From an uncultured Collinsella sp. (GTDB lineage Bacteria > Actinomycetota > Coriobacteriia > Coriobacteriales > Coriobacteriaceae), in assembly GCA_900553705.1 (NCBI GenBank), contig USEK01000007.1, positions 1 to 23,439 on the forward strand: DNA of 23,439 nucleotides, written 5' to 3'. How positions within the stretch are numbered: position 1 is the stretch's first letter; every line of letters begins with the position of its first letter. Below, one piece after another: positions 14,528-22,140 of this stretch. Both the position numbers and the translations under genes were made by a program. Under the pieces are notes generated by a model, which saw only the letters and a list, made by a program, of their open reading frames with translations, was not told the origin of the DNA and did no database searches.

Positions 14528-14557
14528 GGAGGGCGCCCTTGAAAGAGGGCGCCCTCC
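14528..14557. other. Perfect 12-bp hairpin in the nagB leader
   Basis: GGAGGGCGCCCT (14528-14539) and its complement (14546-14557) flank a 6-base loop. There is no T tract on either side, so it is not a standard intrinsic terminator. It lies in the 272-bp gap between the EIIA gene and nagB, together with a second small hairpin (GGCCGCA/TGCGGCC, about 14670-14693). No known riboswitch was recognised in this gap. Confidence 0.5.
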
Positions 14558-14757
14558 GTGGCAAGATGGGATTTGTCCGAAGCTAAACGGCTTTGGGTCA
14601 CCGTGGACGGGCAGGGGCCTCGACGCGGCTAGACACGAGACACATACATTACGCGACCTCGCCCTGGTGGCCGCACACGTTGGTTGCGGCCGACGCGGGC
14701 CGCGGGCAAGTGCTTGTAAGGGGAGCCTTGCCTCTCTTGTACGAGAAAGGACGCGTA

Positions 14758-15486
14758 ATGAAGATCATTAAAGCTAAAGACTACGAGGATATGAGCCGCA
14801 AGGCCGCCAATATTATCTCGGCGCAGGTTATCCTCAAGCCCGACTGCGTGTTGGGTCTTGCCACCGGCTCCACCCCGATCGGTGCCTACAAGCAGCTCGC
14901 TGCTTGGTACGAGAAGGGCGACGTCGACTTTGCCGAGGTCAGCACCTACAACCTGGACGAGTATCGCGGCCTTTCGCACGACGATCCCCAGAGCTATCAC
15001 TACTTCATGCGTGAGAACTTCTTCGATCACATCAACATCGACCTGAACAACACGCATGTGCCCGACGGTTCCAACCCCGACGCCGCCGCTGCCTGCTCTG
15101 AGTACGACAAGATCGTCGCCGCCGCCGGTTACCCGGATCTGCAGCTGCTCGGCATTGGCAACAACGGCCACATCGGTTTCAACGAGCCCGATGACCACTT
15201 CTCCAAGGGCACGCACTGCGTCGACCTCACCGAGAGCACCATTCAGGCCAACAGCCGCCTGTTCGACAGCATCGACGATGTTCCCCGTCAGGCCTACACC
15301 ATGGGTACCCAGACCATCATGTATGCCCGCATGATCCTAGTCGTCGCCAACGGCGAGGCCAAGGCTCAGGCCGTGCATGACATGTGCTATGGTCCGGTTA
15401 CGCCCGCGTGCCCGGCTTCGATCCTGCAGCTGCACACCAACTGCGTTGTCGTTGCCGACGAGGCCGCCCTTTCGCTCTGCGAGTAG
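14758..15486 (+). CDS. nagB: Glucosamine-6-phosphate deaminase
   Basis: This 242-aa enzyme converts glucosamine-6-phosphate to fructose-6-phosphate and ammonia, feeding amino sugars into glycolysis. It contains the phosphate-binding GLATGSTPIGAYK (about residues 33-45), the enolisation aspartate in STYNLDEYRG (D67), and the ring-opening motif GIGNNGHIGFNEP (H138, E143). The length matches the short Gram-positive form. GAAAGGA precedes ATG 14758. It has its own terminator. It opposes GlmM for the same substrate. Confidence 0.97.
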   Translation: MKIIKAKDYEDMSRKAANIISAQVILKPDCVLGLATGSTPIGAYKQLAAWYEKGDVDFAEVSTYNLDEYRGLSHDDPQSYHYFMRENFFDHINIDLNNTHVPDGSNPDAAAACSEYDKIVAAAGYPDLQLLGIGNNGHIGFNEPDDHFSKGTHCVDLTESTIQANSRLFDSIDDVPRQAYTMGTQTIMYARMILVVANGEAKAQAVHDMCYGPVTPACPASILQLHTNCVVVADEAALSLCE

Positions 15487-15518
15487 CGCGAATCCTGCAT
15501 CTCGACATAGCCTTGCCT

Positions 15519-15546
15519 AAGGCCTCCGCTTTGCGGGGGCCTTTTT
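15519..15546 (+). terminator. Intrinsic terminator of nagB
   Basis: The 11-bp stem AAGGCCTCCGC / GCGGGGGCCTT with one G-U pair and a TTT loop runs into TTTTT. Confidence 0.92.
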
Positions 15547-15934
15547 GTTATCCCTCTCCGCCCGCTTGACCAAAATCTTGCCGCAAGCTTGACGAATGCC
15601 GGATGCCCAACAGCTTGATTCATTCCATACCAGATTCTATGCAAAAATGCCACTAAAAGGTCGTAGACGGTAGCGGGTGCTAGGCGAGTTGAATGACATA
15701 GCTGAACCTTGTTCATTTGCGTTACACTGCCGTTTAGATGGGACAAGCTGACAAGCTCATTTACCTGCTTAAAGACCGATTAGTCGGGGGATTAATAACA
15801 ATCGGCCCTCGCTGTACAAAAACTTGCCGCTTGCGTACCAAAAGACAACCTAGAACACAAGGTCGCTCTATTCATAGCGCGGCTTGTATGGTCTTGCGGT
15901 TACAGTGTCCATACGGTCGAGTTGAGGAGCGGGC
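15547..15934 (+). other. Intergenic region upstream of the ATPase-BTAD regulator
   Basis: No gene seen. A weak promoter candidate is TTGATT (15615-15620), 17 bp, TATGCA (15638-15643). GACAAGCT is repeated in tandem at 15742-15757. GTATGG (15886-15891) and CCATAC (15909-15914) form a short inverted repeat just before the regulator. CCGATT/AATCGG form another around 15777-15806. Any of these could be regulatory sites. Confidence 0.35.
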
Positions 15935-18934
15935 ATGGTAAACGATTTGGACAGTATAGACGACCTCGAGCTGATGCCGCTGGGCGGAGGCTATATGGTG
16001 CGACGCGAACGCTTGATGAATGAGCTTCTCGCCAAGGGCCGAAAGGCCGGCATCGTGGTTCTCTATGCGCCCGACGGGTTTGGGAAGACCTCGGTACTGC
16101 TGCAGTACACCCATGAGGTTAAATGCGACCCGACGCGAGGCCCCGTGCGGATTATCGAGGCCGATCGCGCCACTGGGCGCGAGGTGTTTATGCAGCTCGA
16201 GGTGGTTACCGAAGAACTCAAAGACAAACCGCACTCCCTTATCGCGATTGATAATGTGCCAAACCTCGATCAGCACGATACCGAAGACCTCATCGACAGG
16301 ATTCGCGGCCTGCGCGCTATGGGGGTAGGGGTCTTTATCTCCTGCCGTCCTTCAAATCGTCAACTGATTCATGGGCTGGGCGATTCGGTTAAGATCAATG
16401 CGCAGATGCTCAAGGTGCATGCCTATGAGTATTCGGCGTGGGCATCGGCGTTTTCGATCAGCACATCGCTCGACTTTTATCAGCTCACGCAGGGCGTGCC
16501 CGAGCTCGTTTCGGCATTGCAGACGGGTCTGTATGGCCAAGGCGACGTAGCCGGTCTGCTCGAAAACGAGATTGTCAACGTATATGGCGCGGCACTTGTC
16601 GATCTGGCTTCGCTCGACAATAATGCACTGTTTTGCGTGGCATGTCTCATGATTTTGATGGGCGAGGGCAATATCGCAGAACTCGAGGCTTGCGGGGTGA
16701 GGCTATCGATGGTCGACCAGTCCTACTTTGTACGCGACTACCCGATCTTTGGCTTGGATCCCGCCGAGCGGAGTTTTACGTGTCTGGGCACGGAGGATAA
16801 CGGACGCTTGCGCTTGCGCAAGTTGGCGGCCGAGGTTCGCCCCGAACTTGTTCCGAGGGCGGCCCGGATTTTGCTTAAGGCGGGTAGATGCGATGCGGCG
16901 ATGGGCCTGGCGGACGCCTTTTTGGACCGTGATGCGGTCCTTGAACTTGCTGGGCAGTATGGGGTCGATCTGGCTCTGACGGGGCACGGGGCCGATATCT
17001 GCCGAGCAGCGCTGGGCACGATCGATGCCGAGGATCCGGCTCCAGAGCCAACGCCTGCCGAGGCGCTTGGCGTATATCTGGCAGCGGTCAGCGTGTCCAA
17101 TACAAAGCTCGCTCGCTATATGGCATCGGTCATCGAGCGCGGGGGCGAACGGGCGGCCTGCGAAATAGACCCTGTTTCATGGAGGGTGGCCCAGACACTG
17201 ACGGCTGTTTGCTATGGGGACAACGGGCTTGGGCTTCCTACGAACCTGGCCGTGCCAGAAATCGAGACATCCCATACCGCGCTCAATATGTTGTCTGCGC
17301 ATATCGAGGTCAAGCGCTGCCTGACCGAGCGGGGAGATGACGGCGGCGTTCTACAGCAGCTCAAAACGAGCAAGGCCTACGACTGCGAGCTCGACATCGC
17401 GGGGATTGTTATACGGGCCGATAGCATGCTGGTGGAGCTCTTTGACGGGTCGTTTGCGGGAACCGACGAGCGCGACGACGAGATGACGGTGGTGCGGGAG
17501 GCGCTCGACGTACGTGGGCTTAAGGCGATGGCTATCTGGGTGCGCATGGTGCTGGCGGCACGGCGGCTCCTTTCCGGCCTGCCGGTAACCGACGACGCGG
17601 CGTTCAACGAGCTCGATCGTTTTGCCGTGCGCATGCGCGATAACCAGATTCAGCTGTTTGGCCTGTTGCTAGAAGGCTGGCAGTCGCTGGCAGAGGGACG
17701 GCCGGTTAATGCAAAGTTCCGTGCGGTCCAAGTGCTCAAACTTGCCGAAGAGTCGATTGCGTACATGCGCGATAACGCATTGCTGCTGGAGCGCGCGGCG
17801 TATCTGCGTAACACCTCGATGGTTTCGGTACGTGAGGAAGCGGAGTTGCTCGATATAAGCCAGACGCAGGTTGGTGGAGCGGAGGCCTGGATGGTGGCGC
17901 TGCATTTGGCCTGTGCGGGCCGAGACAGCGATCTTGCGGCCTGGATGTCCATGAATCGTGCGGGGATTCTGGAGCCATCGTATCGGCTCTTTGCGCGCCT
18001 TGCCATGCATTGTCTGGGCGAGCCGGCGACCAGGATTCGCAAGAAGCTTCCCGTGCGCGAGCTGTCGCGGTACTCGCTGCGCGACGATTTGGAAGGGGAG
18101 GGCGAGCGCCTGTTCCAGGCCGGCGAGGTTGAAGCCGTTGATACCATTGACCATATCGAGATTCGCATGTTTGGTGCGTTTCGCGCCGAGCGCGACGGGT
18201 TTCCCATCACGGACAAAATGTGGCGCCGCAAGAAGGCGGCGACACTTGCCGAGCGGCTTGCGCTGGGCATGGATGCGCTCGTCGATCGTGAGACGCTGGC
18301 CATGGAGTTGTGGCCCCATGCCGAGTTCAATAGCGCCCGCAACAACCTGTACTCGACGATATCGCGCTTGCGGTCGGCTTTGGGACCGACGCCGGATGGC
18401 AAGTCGTGTGTGCTCATCCAAAATGAATGCATCGGACTCAACGGCGACTACGTCAAGACCGATGTACGGCTGTTTGACCAGATAAGCCGCGAGGTTTTGG
18501 GAAATCGCACGGGTGCGCGCGGGCCCCATTTAGTTGAGCTGTGCCTTAAGATTGAGCAGCTTTATGCCGGACCGCTGTATGTTCCCAATGGCTGTAACCC
18601 CACCTACTTTTTGCGTATGCGACGCATTATGCAGTCAAAGTACATCGATTGCATGATTAAGGGAGCAAATGCCGCTCTAGAAGAAAGCGATCTGCAGTCG
18701 GCGATTTGGCTGGCGGAGTCGGGCCTTCGGCAGGAAACGGCGCGTGAGGATATGGTGCGCTGCGCCATGCGTGTCTACAGTGCGGCGGGGCGGCGGCGCG
18801 ATATCGTCGAGCTATACAGTGGGCATATGCACCATCTGAGGGAGCAGGTCAATGGCGTGCCCGAGCCCGAGACGCGGCGTCTATACGAGCGCTTGGTGGA
18901 GGGGCGGCTCAATCGCGTGCTGGTCGAGCGATAA
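15935..18934 (+). CDS. Large ATPase transcriptional regulator with C-terminal HTH-BTAD module
   Basis: This 999-aa, probably DNA-binding, regulator has three parts. An N-terminal P-loop NTPase domain has Walker A APDGFGKTSV (about residues 45-54) and Walker B-like SLIAIDNV, related to MalT/STAND-type ATPases. A long helical middle resembles repeat-type sensor regions. From about residue 741 a winged-helix part begins (IEIRMFGAFRAERDG, then MWRRKKAATLAERLAL and WPHAEFNSARNNLYSTISRLRSAL). It is followed by a BTAD-like helical domain (YAGPLYVPNG, then LRQETAREDMVRCAMRVYSAAGRR), the arrangement of SARP-type activators. The signal and targets are unknown. GAGGAG precedes ATG 15935. The gene stands alone, after nagB and convergent with yhbY. 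Confidence 0.85.
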   Translation: MVNDLDSIDDLELMPLGGGYMVRRERLMNELLAKGRKAGIVVLYAPDGFGKTSVLLQYTHEVKCDPTRGPVRIIEADRATGREVFMQLEVVTEELKDKPHSLIAIDNVPNLDQHDTEDLIDRIRGLRAMGVGVFISCRPSNRQLIHGLGDSVKINAQMLKVHAYEYSAWASAFSISTSLDFYQLTQGVPELVSALQTGLYGQGDVAGLLENEIVNVYGAALVDLASLDNNALFCVACLMILMGEGNIAELEACGVRLSMVDQSYFVRDYPIFGLDPAERSFTCLGTEDNGRLRLRKLAAEVRPELVPRAARILLKAGRCDAAMGLADAFLDRDAVLELAGQYGVDLALTGHGADICRAALGTIDAEDPAPEPTPAEALGVYLAAVSVSNTKLARYMASVIERGGERAACEIDPVSWRVAQTLTAVCYGDNGLGLPTNLAVPEIETSHTALNMLSAHIEVKRCLTERGDDGGVLQQLKTSKAYDCELDIAGIVIRADSMLVELFDGSFAGTDERDDEMTVVREALDVRGLKAMAIWVRMVLAARRLLSGLPVTDDAAFNELDRFAVRMRDNQIQLFGLLLEGWQSLAEGRPVNAKFRAVQVLKLAEESIAYMRDNALLLERAAYLRNTSMVSVREEAELLDISQTQVGGAEAWMVALHLACAGRDSDLAAWMSMNRAGILEPSYRLFARLAMHCLGEPATRIRKKLPVRELSRYSLRDDLEGEGERLFQAGEVEAVDTIDHIEIRMFGAFRAERDGFPITDKMWRRKKAATLAERLALGMDALVDRETLAMELWPHAEFNSARNNLYSTISRLRSALGPTPDGKSCVLIQNECIGLNGDYVKTDVRLFDQISREVLGNRTGARGPHLVELCLKIEQLYAGPLYVPNGCNPTYFLRMRRIMQSKYIDCMIKGANAALEESDLQSAIWLAESGLRQETAREDMVRCAMRVYSAAGRRRDIVELYSGHMHHLREQVNGVPEPETRRLYERLVEGRLNRVLVER

Positions 18935-18966
18935 AAAACGGGCGCCCGAAGTACTTGGGCACCCGT
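18933..18966 (-). terminator. Intrinsic terminator between convergent genes
   Basis: A 10-bp stem (18938-18947 with 18957-18966, one mismatch) has six T on the minus-strand side, so it best serves yhbY. Its stem may also stop the regulator transcript. Confidence 0.82.
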
Positions 18967-19003
18967 AAGCTTGCTATATGTTGGCTCGCCGGATCATTGG
19001 CTC

Positions 19004-19303
19004 TTAGACGAGCTTGATCTTCTCGATATCCTTGCGCGAGGACTCGCGATACAGCGAGAACTTGCGGCCGATAACCTGGACGACCTCGGCGTGGCAGCGC
19101 TCGGCGAGCTCCTCGGCGGCCTCGCGGGCGGAAAGACTGGAGCCATCGAGCACGGAGCACTTAACGAGCTCGTGCTTCTCCAGGTAGGCGACCGTCTGCT
19201 CGACGGTGCCCTCGTTGACGTCGGACTTGCCGATGATGATGGCGGGGTTGAGGTGATGGGCCATGCTGCGAAGCTGCTTGACCTGGGCTCCTGTCAGTGC
19301 CAT
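19004..19303 (-). CDS. yhbY: YhbY-family CRM-domain RNA-binding protein
   Basis: This 99-aa single CRM domain protein associates with pre-50S ribosomes in other bacteria. Features are LTGAQVKQLRSMAHHLNPAIIIGKSDVNE written in parts: LTGAQVKQLRSMAHHL, then PAIIIGK. The central LEKHELVKCSVLDGS follows, then the C-terminal VVQVIGRKFSLYRESS, matching the RNA-binding loop of the family. The length is typical. The ribosome binding site before ATG 19303 is weak (GCGAGAA). The 158-bp gap to the methyltransferase holds a small GC hairpin but no clear promoter. Confidence 0.95.
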   Translation of the reverse strand: MALTGAQVKQLRSMAHHLNPAIIIGKSDVNEGTVEQTVAYLEKHELVKCSVLDGSSLSAREAAEELAERCHAEVVQVIGRKFSLYRESSRKDIEKIKLV

Positions 19304-19461
19304 GGGTTCTCGCTTTCTATGTATGGGGCGCCCCGCGACGGGGCCTTAATCTACGTGAGCTGTCCCACGATAGCGCAGGAACGGCGCGGTGTGGAGCGCG
19401 TTTGCCCAGTTCAAAAAGAATGCGGATGCCGAGTGAGTGGGCGGTGCGGGCTGCGAGCAGG

Positions 19462-20349
19462 CTATGAGCTGGGCGCAGAGACCGGCTCCCATGCAATAAA
19501 CGCCCAACGAACCTTGCGGACATGATCGAGCATATAGCGCCCCTGCGGCACGCCCTTGGAGCCCGGCTCACCGGCATGGGGATTCTCGATCATGTGTTGG
19601 GCGATGTAGTCGCGCAGACGGTCGACCTTATCCTCGTTGCCATGCTCAAGCATGCGGGAAAAGTCCGCCACGCCTGCCTCAAGGCTGTCGAAGGTATCGC
19701 GACGCGGCGATTCAAAGTACGTGACCTGCGGCAGGGCACCCATCTGAATGAGGATGTTGAAGGCGTACACAAAGCCATTACTGCAGGTAACCGAGGCACC
19801 GATAGCGTTCATCAAGTGCAGATCATAGCGCGGGCTGGAGTTGGCGACCATCGTGACTGCACAACGCCGACGAGCCGTACGGTCGAGCTTGGCAAGCGCG
19901 CCTTTTAGGTTGGTCGTGGTGACAGAGCGACTGGCAAAGGCAACATCAACAGCCTTGGCAACCGGCCCAACCAGATCCCAATCATCGTCCCAGGCAAGCT
20001 CAAGCGGCGTAATGCGATCCTCGAGCCCATAGTACTCAATGCCAGCATCAAGCGTGCCCAACATGGCAGGGGAAAAGTCAGCAGCAATCACAGGATGCCC
20101 AGCCTGAGCAAGCGGAATAGCAATCGACCCAGCCCCACACCCCATATCAAGCACCGATTCACCAGGCTTTAACGCCAACAGCTTCATAAAGTCCCGGGCA
20201 TACGGGGCAGTCTCCAACGGCCGAAAATGCCGAGCCCGCTTATCCCATTCAAAAGAATCATCAGCCCGCCGCCGATCAGCTTGCAGACGCATCCATTCGC
20301 CATTCCAATCAGCAGAAAGAAGCTCAGAGCGAGCATCCCCATCAACCAC
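19462..20349 (-). CDS. Class I SAM-dependent methyltransferase
   Basis: This 295-aa protein has a Rossmann-type SAM-binding core: motif I SVLDMGCGAGSIAIPLAQAG (about residues 66-84), the acidic motif II end VIAADFSPAML, and a following DDWDLV region. The substrate is unknown; the N-terminal WNGEWMRLQADRR and the FEWDKRARHF segment resemble a group of uncharacterised bacterial methyltransferases. I chose GTG 20349 because AGGAGG stands seven bases before it. The longer frame from ATG 20409 adds a hydrophobic stretch read through the leader hairpin and ribosome binding site and is probably not translated. Confidence 0.88.
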   Translation of the reverse strand: MVDGDARSELLSADWNGEWMRLQADRRRADDSFEWDKRARHFRPLETAPYARDFMKLLALKPGESVLDMGCGAGSIAIPLAQAGHPVIAADFSPAMLGTLDAGIEYYGLEDRITPLELAWDDDWDLVGPVAKAVDVAFASRSVTTTNLKGALAKLDRTARRRCAVTMVANSSPRYDLHLMNAIGASVTCSNGFVYAFNILIQMGALPQVTYFESPRRDTFDSLEAGVADFSRMLEHGNEDKVDRLRDYIAQHMIENPHAGEPGSKGVPQGRYMLDHVRKVRWAFIAWEPVSAPSS

Positions 20350-20368
20350 GGGCCAACCTCCTAGCAAC

Positions 20369-20400
20369 AAAAAAGCGACTCCCCCCAAAAGAAGAGCCGC
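20369..20400 (-). terminator. Terminator-like hairpin in the methyltransferase leader
   Basis: On the minus strand GCGGCTCTTC (20400-20391) pairs with GGGGAGTCGC (20384-20375) through about nine pairs including three G-U. It is followed by six T (20374-20369), only 20 bases before the GTG start. It could attenuate the gene or block read-through from upstream. Confidence 0.55.
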
Positions 20401-20404
20401 AACC

Positions 20405-20433
20405 AGCATATATCAGAAAAAGAACCGTTCCAA
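20405..20433 (-). promoter_or_regulatory. Promoter of the methyltransferase
   Basis: On the minus strand TTGGAA (20433-20428) and TATGCT (20410-20405) have a 17-bp spacer. The predicted start of transcription is at the first bases of the leader hairpin. Confidence 0.5.
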
Positions 20434-20516
20434 TGCCAAACCGCCGCACCAGCCTAGTGGTGCAGGAGCGAAGCAACTGCAACCGGGATAGAACCCAACT
20501 GAGGTCCCGTTGTGCG

Positions 20517-20650
20517 GGAGCCCCGGGGAGGGCAAATATATAAGGTCGATCGCGAGTTCCGCACGAGCCGGAGAGCACTTAATGTGCTCTCCGTGCGAGT
20601 CAGGACTGTTCGAGCAGGCGACCTTATATATTTGCCCTCCCCGGGGCTCC
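20517..20650. repeat. 134-bp nested palindromic element
   Basis: Two perfect 32-bp inverted arms lie at 20517-20548 and 20619-20650. Each starts at the outer end with GGAGCCCCGGGGAGGG and ends in an A/T-rich ATATATAAGGTCG. The 70-bp centre holds a second hairpin, GGAGAGCAC/GTGCTCTCC around TTAAT, extended by CGCAC/GTGCG. The element begins 17 bp after the UPF0210 stop and encodes nothing obvious. It resembles a non-autonomous palindromic repeat or a very stable RNA hairpin. Confidence 0.85.
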
Positions 20651-20667
20651 TCGCCAGTCCCCCTCAG

Positions 20668-22032
20668 CTAGTTCTTGAGCGAGTTCAGCGGCGCCGGGAA
20701 GCGTCCGCCACGGTGGGCAAGCACGGTGCCGGCGTTGGGGTTCACCGGCATGATGGGCGCACGGCCAAACAGGCCGCCGTACTCGACGCAGTCGCCCACG
20801 CCCTTGCCGATAGCAGGAATCACGCGGACGGCCGTGGTCTTGTTGTTGATGACGCCGATGGCCATCTCGTCGGCGATGATGCCGGCGATGGTCTCGACCG
20901 GGGTGTCGCCGGGGATGGCGATCATGTCCAGGCCAACGGAGCACACGCAGGTCATGGCCTCGAGCTTCTCGAGCGAAAGCGCACCGGCTTCGACGGCGGC
21001 GATCATGCCGGCGTCCTCGGACACGGGGATGAAAGCGCCCGAAAGACCGCCCACGCTGGAACTGGCCATGACGCCGCCCTTCTTAACGGCATCGTTGAGC
21101 ATGGCGAGCGCGCAGGTCGTGCCGGGGCCACCGCAGGTGCCCACGCCGATGATCTCGAGGATGCGCGCGACGGAGTCGCCGATGGCGGGCGTGGGAGCCA
21201 GCGACAGGTCGACAATGCCCTTCTCGACACCCAAGCGATGGGCGGCCTCGCGGCTCATGAGCTCGCCGGCGCGGGTGATCTTAAAGGCGGTCTGCTTGAT
21301 CTTCTCGGCGACTTCCATCATCGATGCGGAATCGGGCAGCGTCTCCAGGGCTGCGGCCATAACGCCGGGGCCCGAGACGCCTACGTTGATGACGGCGTCG
21401 GCCTCGCCACCGCCGTGGACGGCGCCCGCCATAAACGGGGAGTCCTCGACCATGTTGGCAAAGCAGACAAACTTGGAGGCGCCAACGGAATCCTGGTCGG
21501 CCGTGAGTTTAGCGGCATCGATGATGGTCTGGGCGGCCATGAGCACGGCGTCCATGTTGATGCCGGCGCGCAGGCTGGCGACGTTGACGCTGGAGCAGAC
21601 GCGGCTCGTGGTGGCGAGCGCCTGGGGGATGGACTGGATGACGCGGCGGTCGGCGTCGCCGATGCCCTTCTGGACGAGTGCGGAGAAGCCGCCCAGGTAA
21701 TCGATGCCGAGCGTCTCGGCCGCGCGGTCGAGGGCATGTGCGATGGGGGTGAGGTCCTCATCCTTGCAGCACGCGGCGATCTGCGCCACCGGGGTGACGG
21801 AAACGCGCTTGTTGACGATGGGGATACCGTACTCGCGCTCGAGGTTCTCGGCGGTCTCGACCAGATGCTCGGCCGTGTGCGTCACGTGGTCGTAGATTTT
21901 CGTGCACATGCGGTCGAGGTTCTCGTCACCGCAACCCATGAGCGAAACACCCATGGTGATGGTCCTGATGTCGAGGTTCTGCTCCTCAACCATGCCGCGG
22001 GTTTCCGCGATTTCTGCGGGCGTGATCGCCAT
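20668..22032 (-). CDS. UPF0210 (PFL-like, DUF711) family protein
   Basis: This 454-aa protein is full length for UPF0210, a family related in fold to glycyl-radical enzymes but of unproven function. Characteristic segments are NLDIRTITMGVSLMGC near the N-terminus, RVSVTPVAQIAACC, GGFSALVQKG, FANMVEDSPFMAGAVHGGGEAD, VGTCGGPGTTCALAMLNDAVKKGG, and the C-terminal NAGTVLAHRGGRFPAPL. Start ATG 22032 with AGGAG eight bases upstream is preferred over 22089, which lies in the promoter region. In many genomes an ACT-domain gene precedes this family; here the upstream neighbour is the MetH-like gene. Confidence 0.92.
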   Translation of the reverse strand: MAITPAEIAETRGMVEEQNLDIRTITMGVSLMGCGDENLDRMCTKIYDHVTHTAEHLVETAENLEREYGIPIVNKRVSVTPVAQIAACCKDEDLTPIAHALDRAAETLGIDYLGGFSALVQKGIGDADRRVIQSIPQALATTSRVCSSVNVASLRAGINMDAVLMAAQTIIDAAKLTADQDSVGASKFVCFANMVEDSPFMAGAVHGGGEADAVINVGVSGPGVMAAALETLPDSASMMEVAEKIKQTAFKITRAGELMSREAAHRLGVEKGIVDLSLAPTPAIGDSVARILEIIGVGTCGGPGTTCALAMLNDAVKKGGVMASSSVGGLSGAFIPVSEDAGMIAAVEAGALSLEKLEAMTCVCSVGLDMIAIPGDTPVETIAGIIADEMAIGVINNKTTAVRVIPAIGKGVGDCVEYGGLFGRAPIMPVNPNAGTVLAHRGGRFPAPLNSLKN

Positions 22033-22067
22033 CCTTGCGCTCCTATCTGCCAAAACGAGCATAGTCT

Positions 22068-22096
22068 TATCTATTCTAACGTGCCGCACGTGCCAA
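22068..22096 (-). promoter_or_regulatory. Promoter of the UPF0210 gene
   Basis: On the minus strand TTGGCA (22096-22091), 17 bp, TAGATA (22073-22068), giving a leader of about 30 bases. The -35 lies in the loop part of the hairpin at 22078-22115. Confidence 0.45.
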
Positions 22097-22115
22097 GTGG
22101 CGCATGCGGCACGTT
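22078..22115 (-). terminator. Hairpin after the MetH-like gene
   Basis: An 11-bp perfect stem AACGTGCCGCA / TGCGGCACGTT sits 26 bases after the MetH-like stop. The minus-strand T tract is poor (TTAGAATAG) and the plus side has only TTTT, so termination is uncertain. Confidence 0.4.
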
Positions 22116-22140
22116 TTGGTGCTCGGTTGTTTCCGTTGTG

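Noticed and set aside
14486..14757. glmS-type ribozyme or known amino-sugar riboswitch before nagB
   Set aside because: No recognisable core; only generic hairpins are visible.
20350..20409. N-terminal membrane or signal segment of the methyltransferase from ATG 20409
   Set aside because: This stretch covers the terminator-like hairpin and the AGGAGG that serves GTG 20349, so it is most likely untranslated leader.
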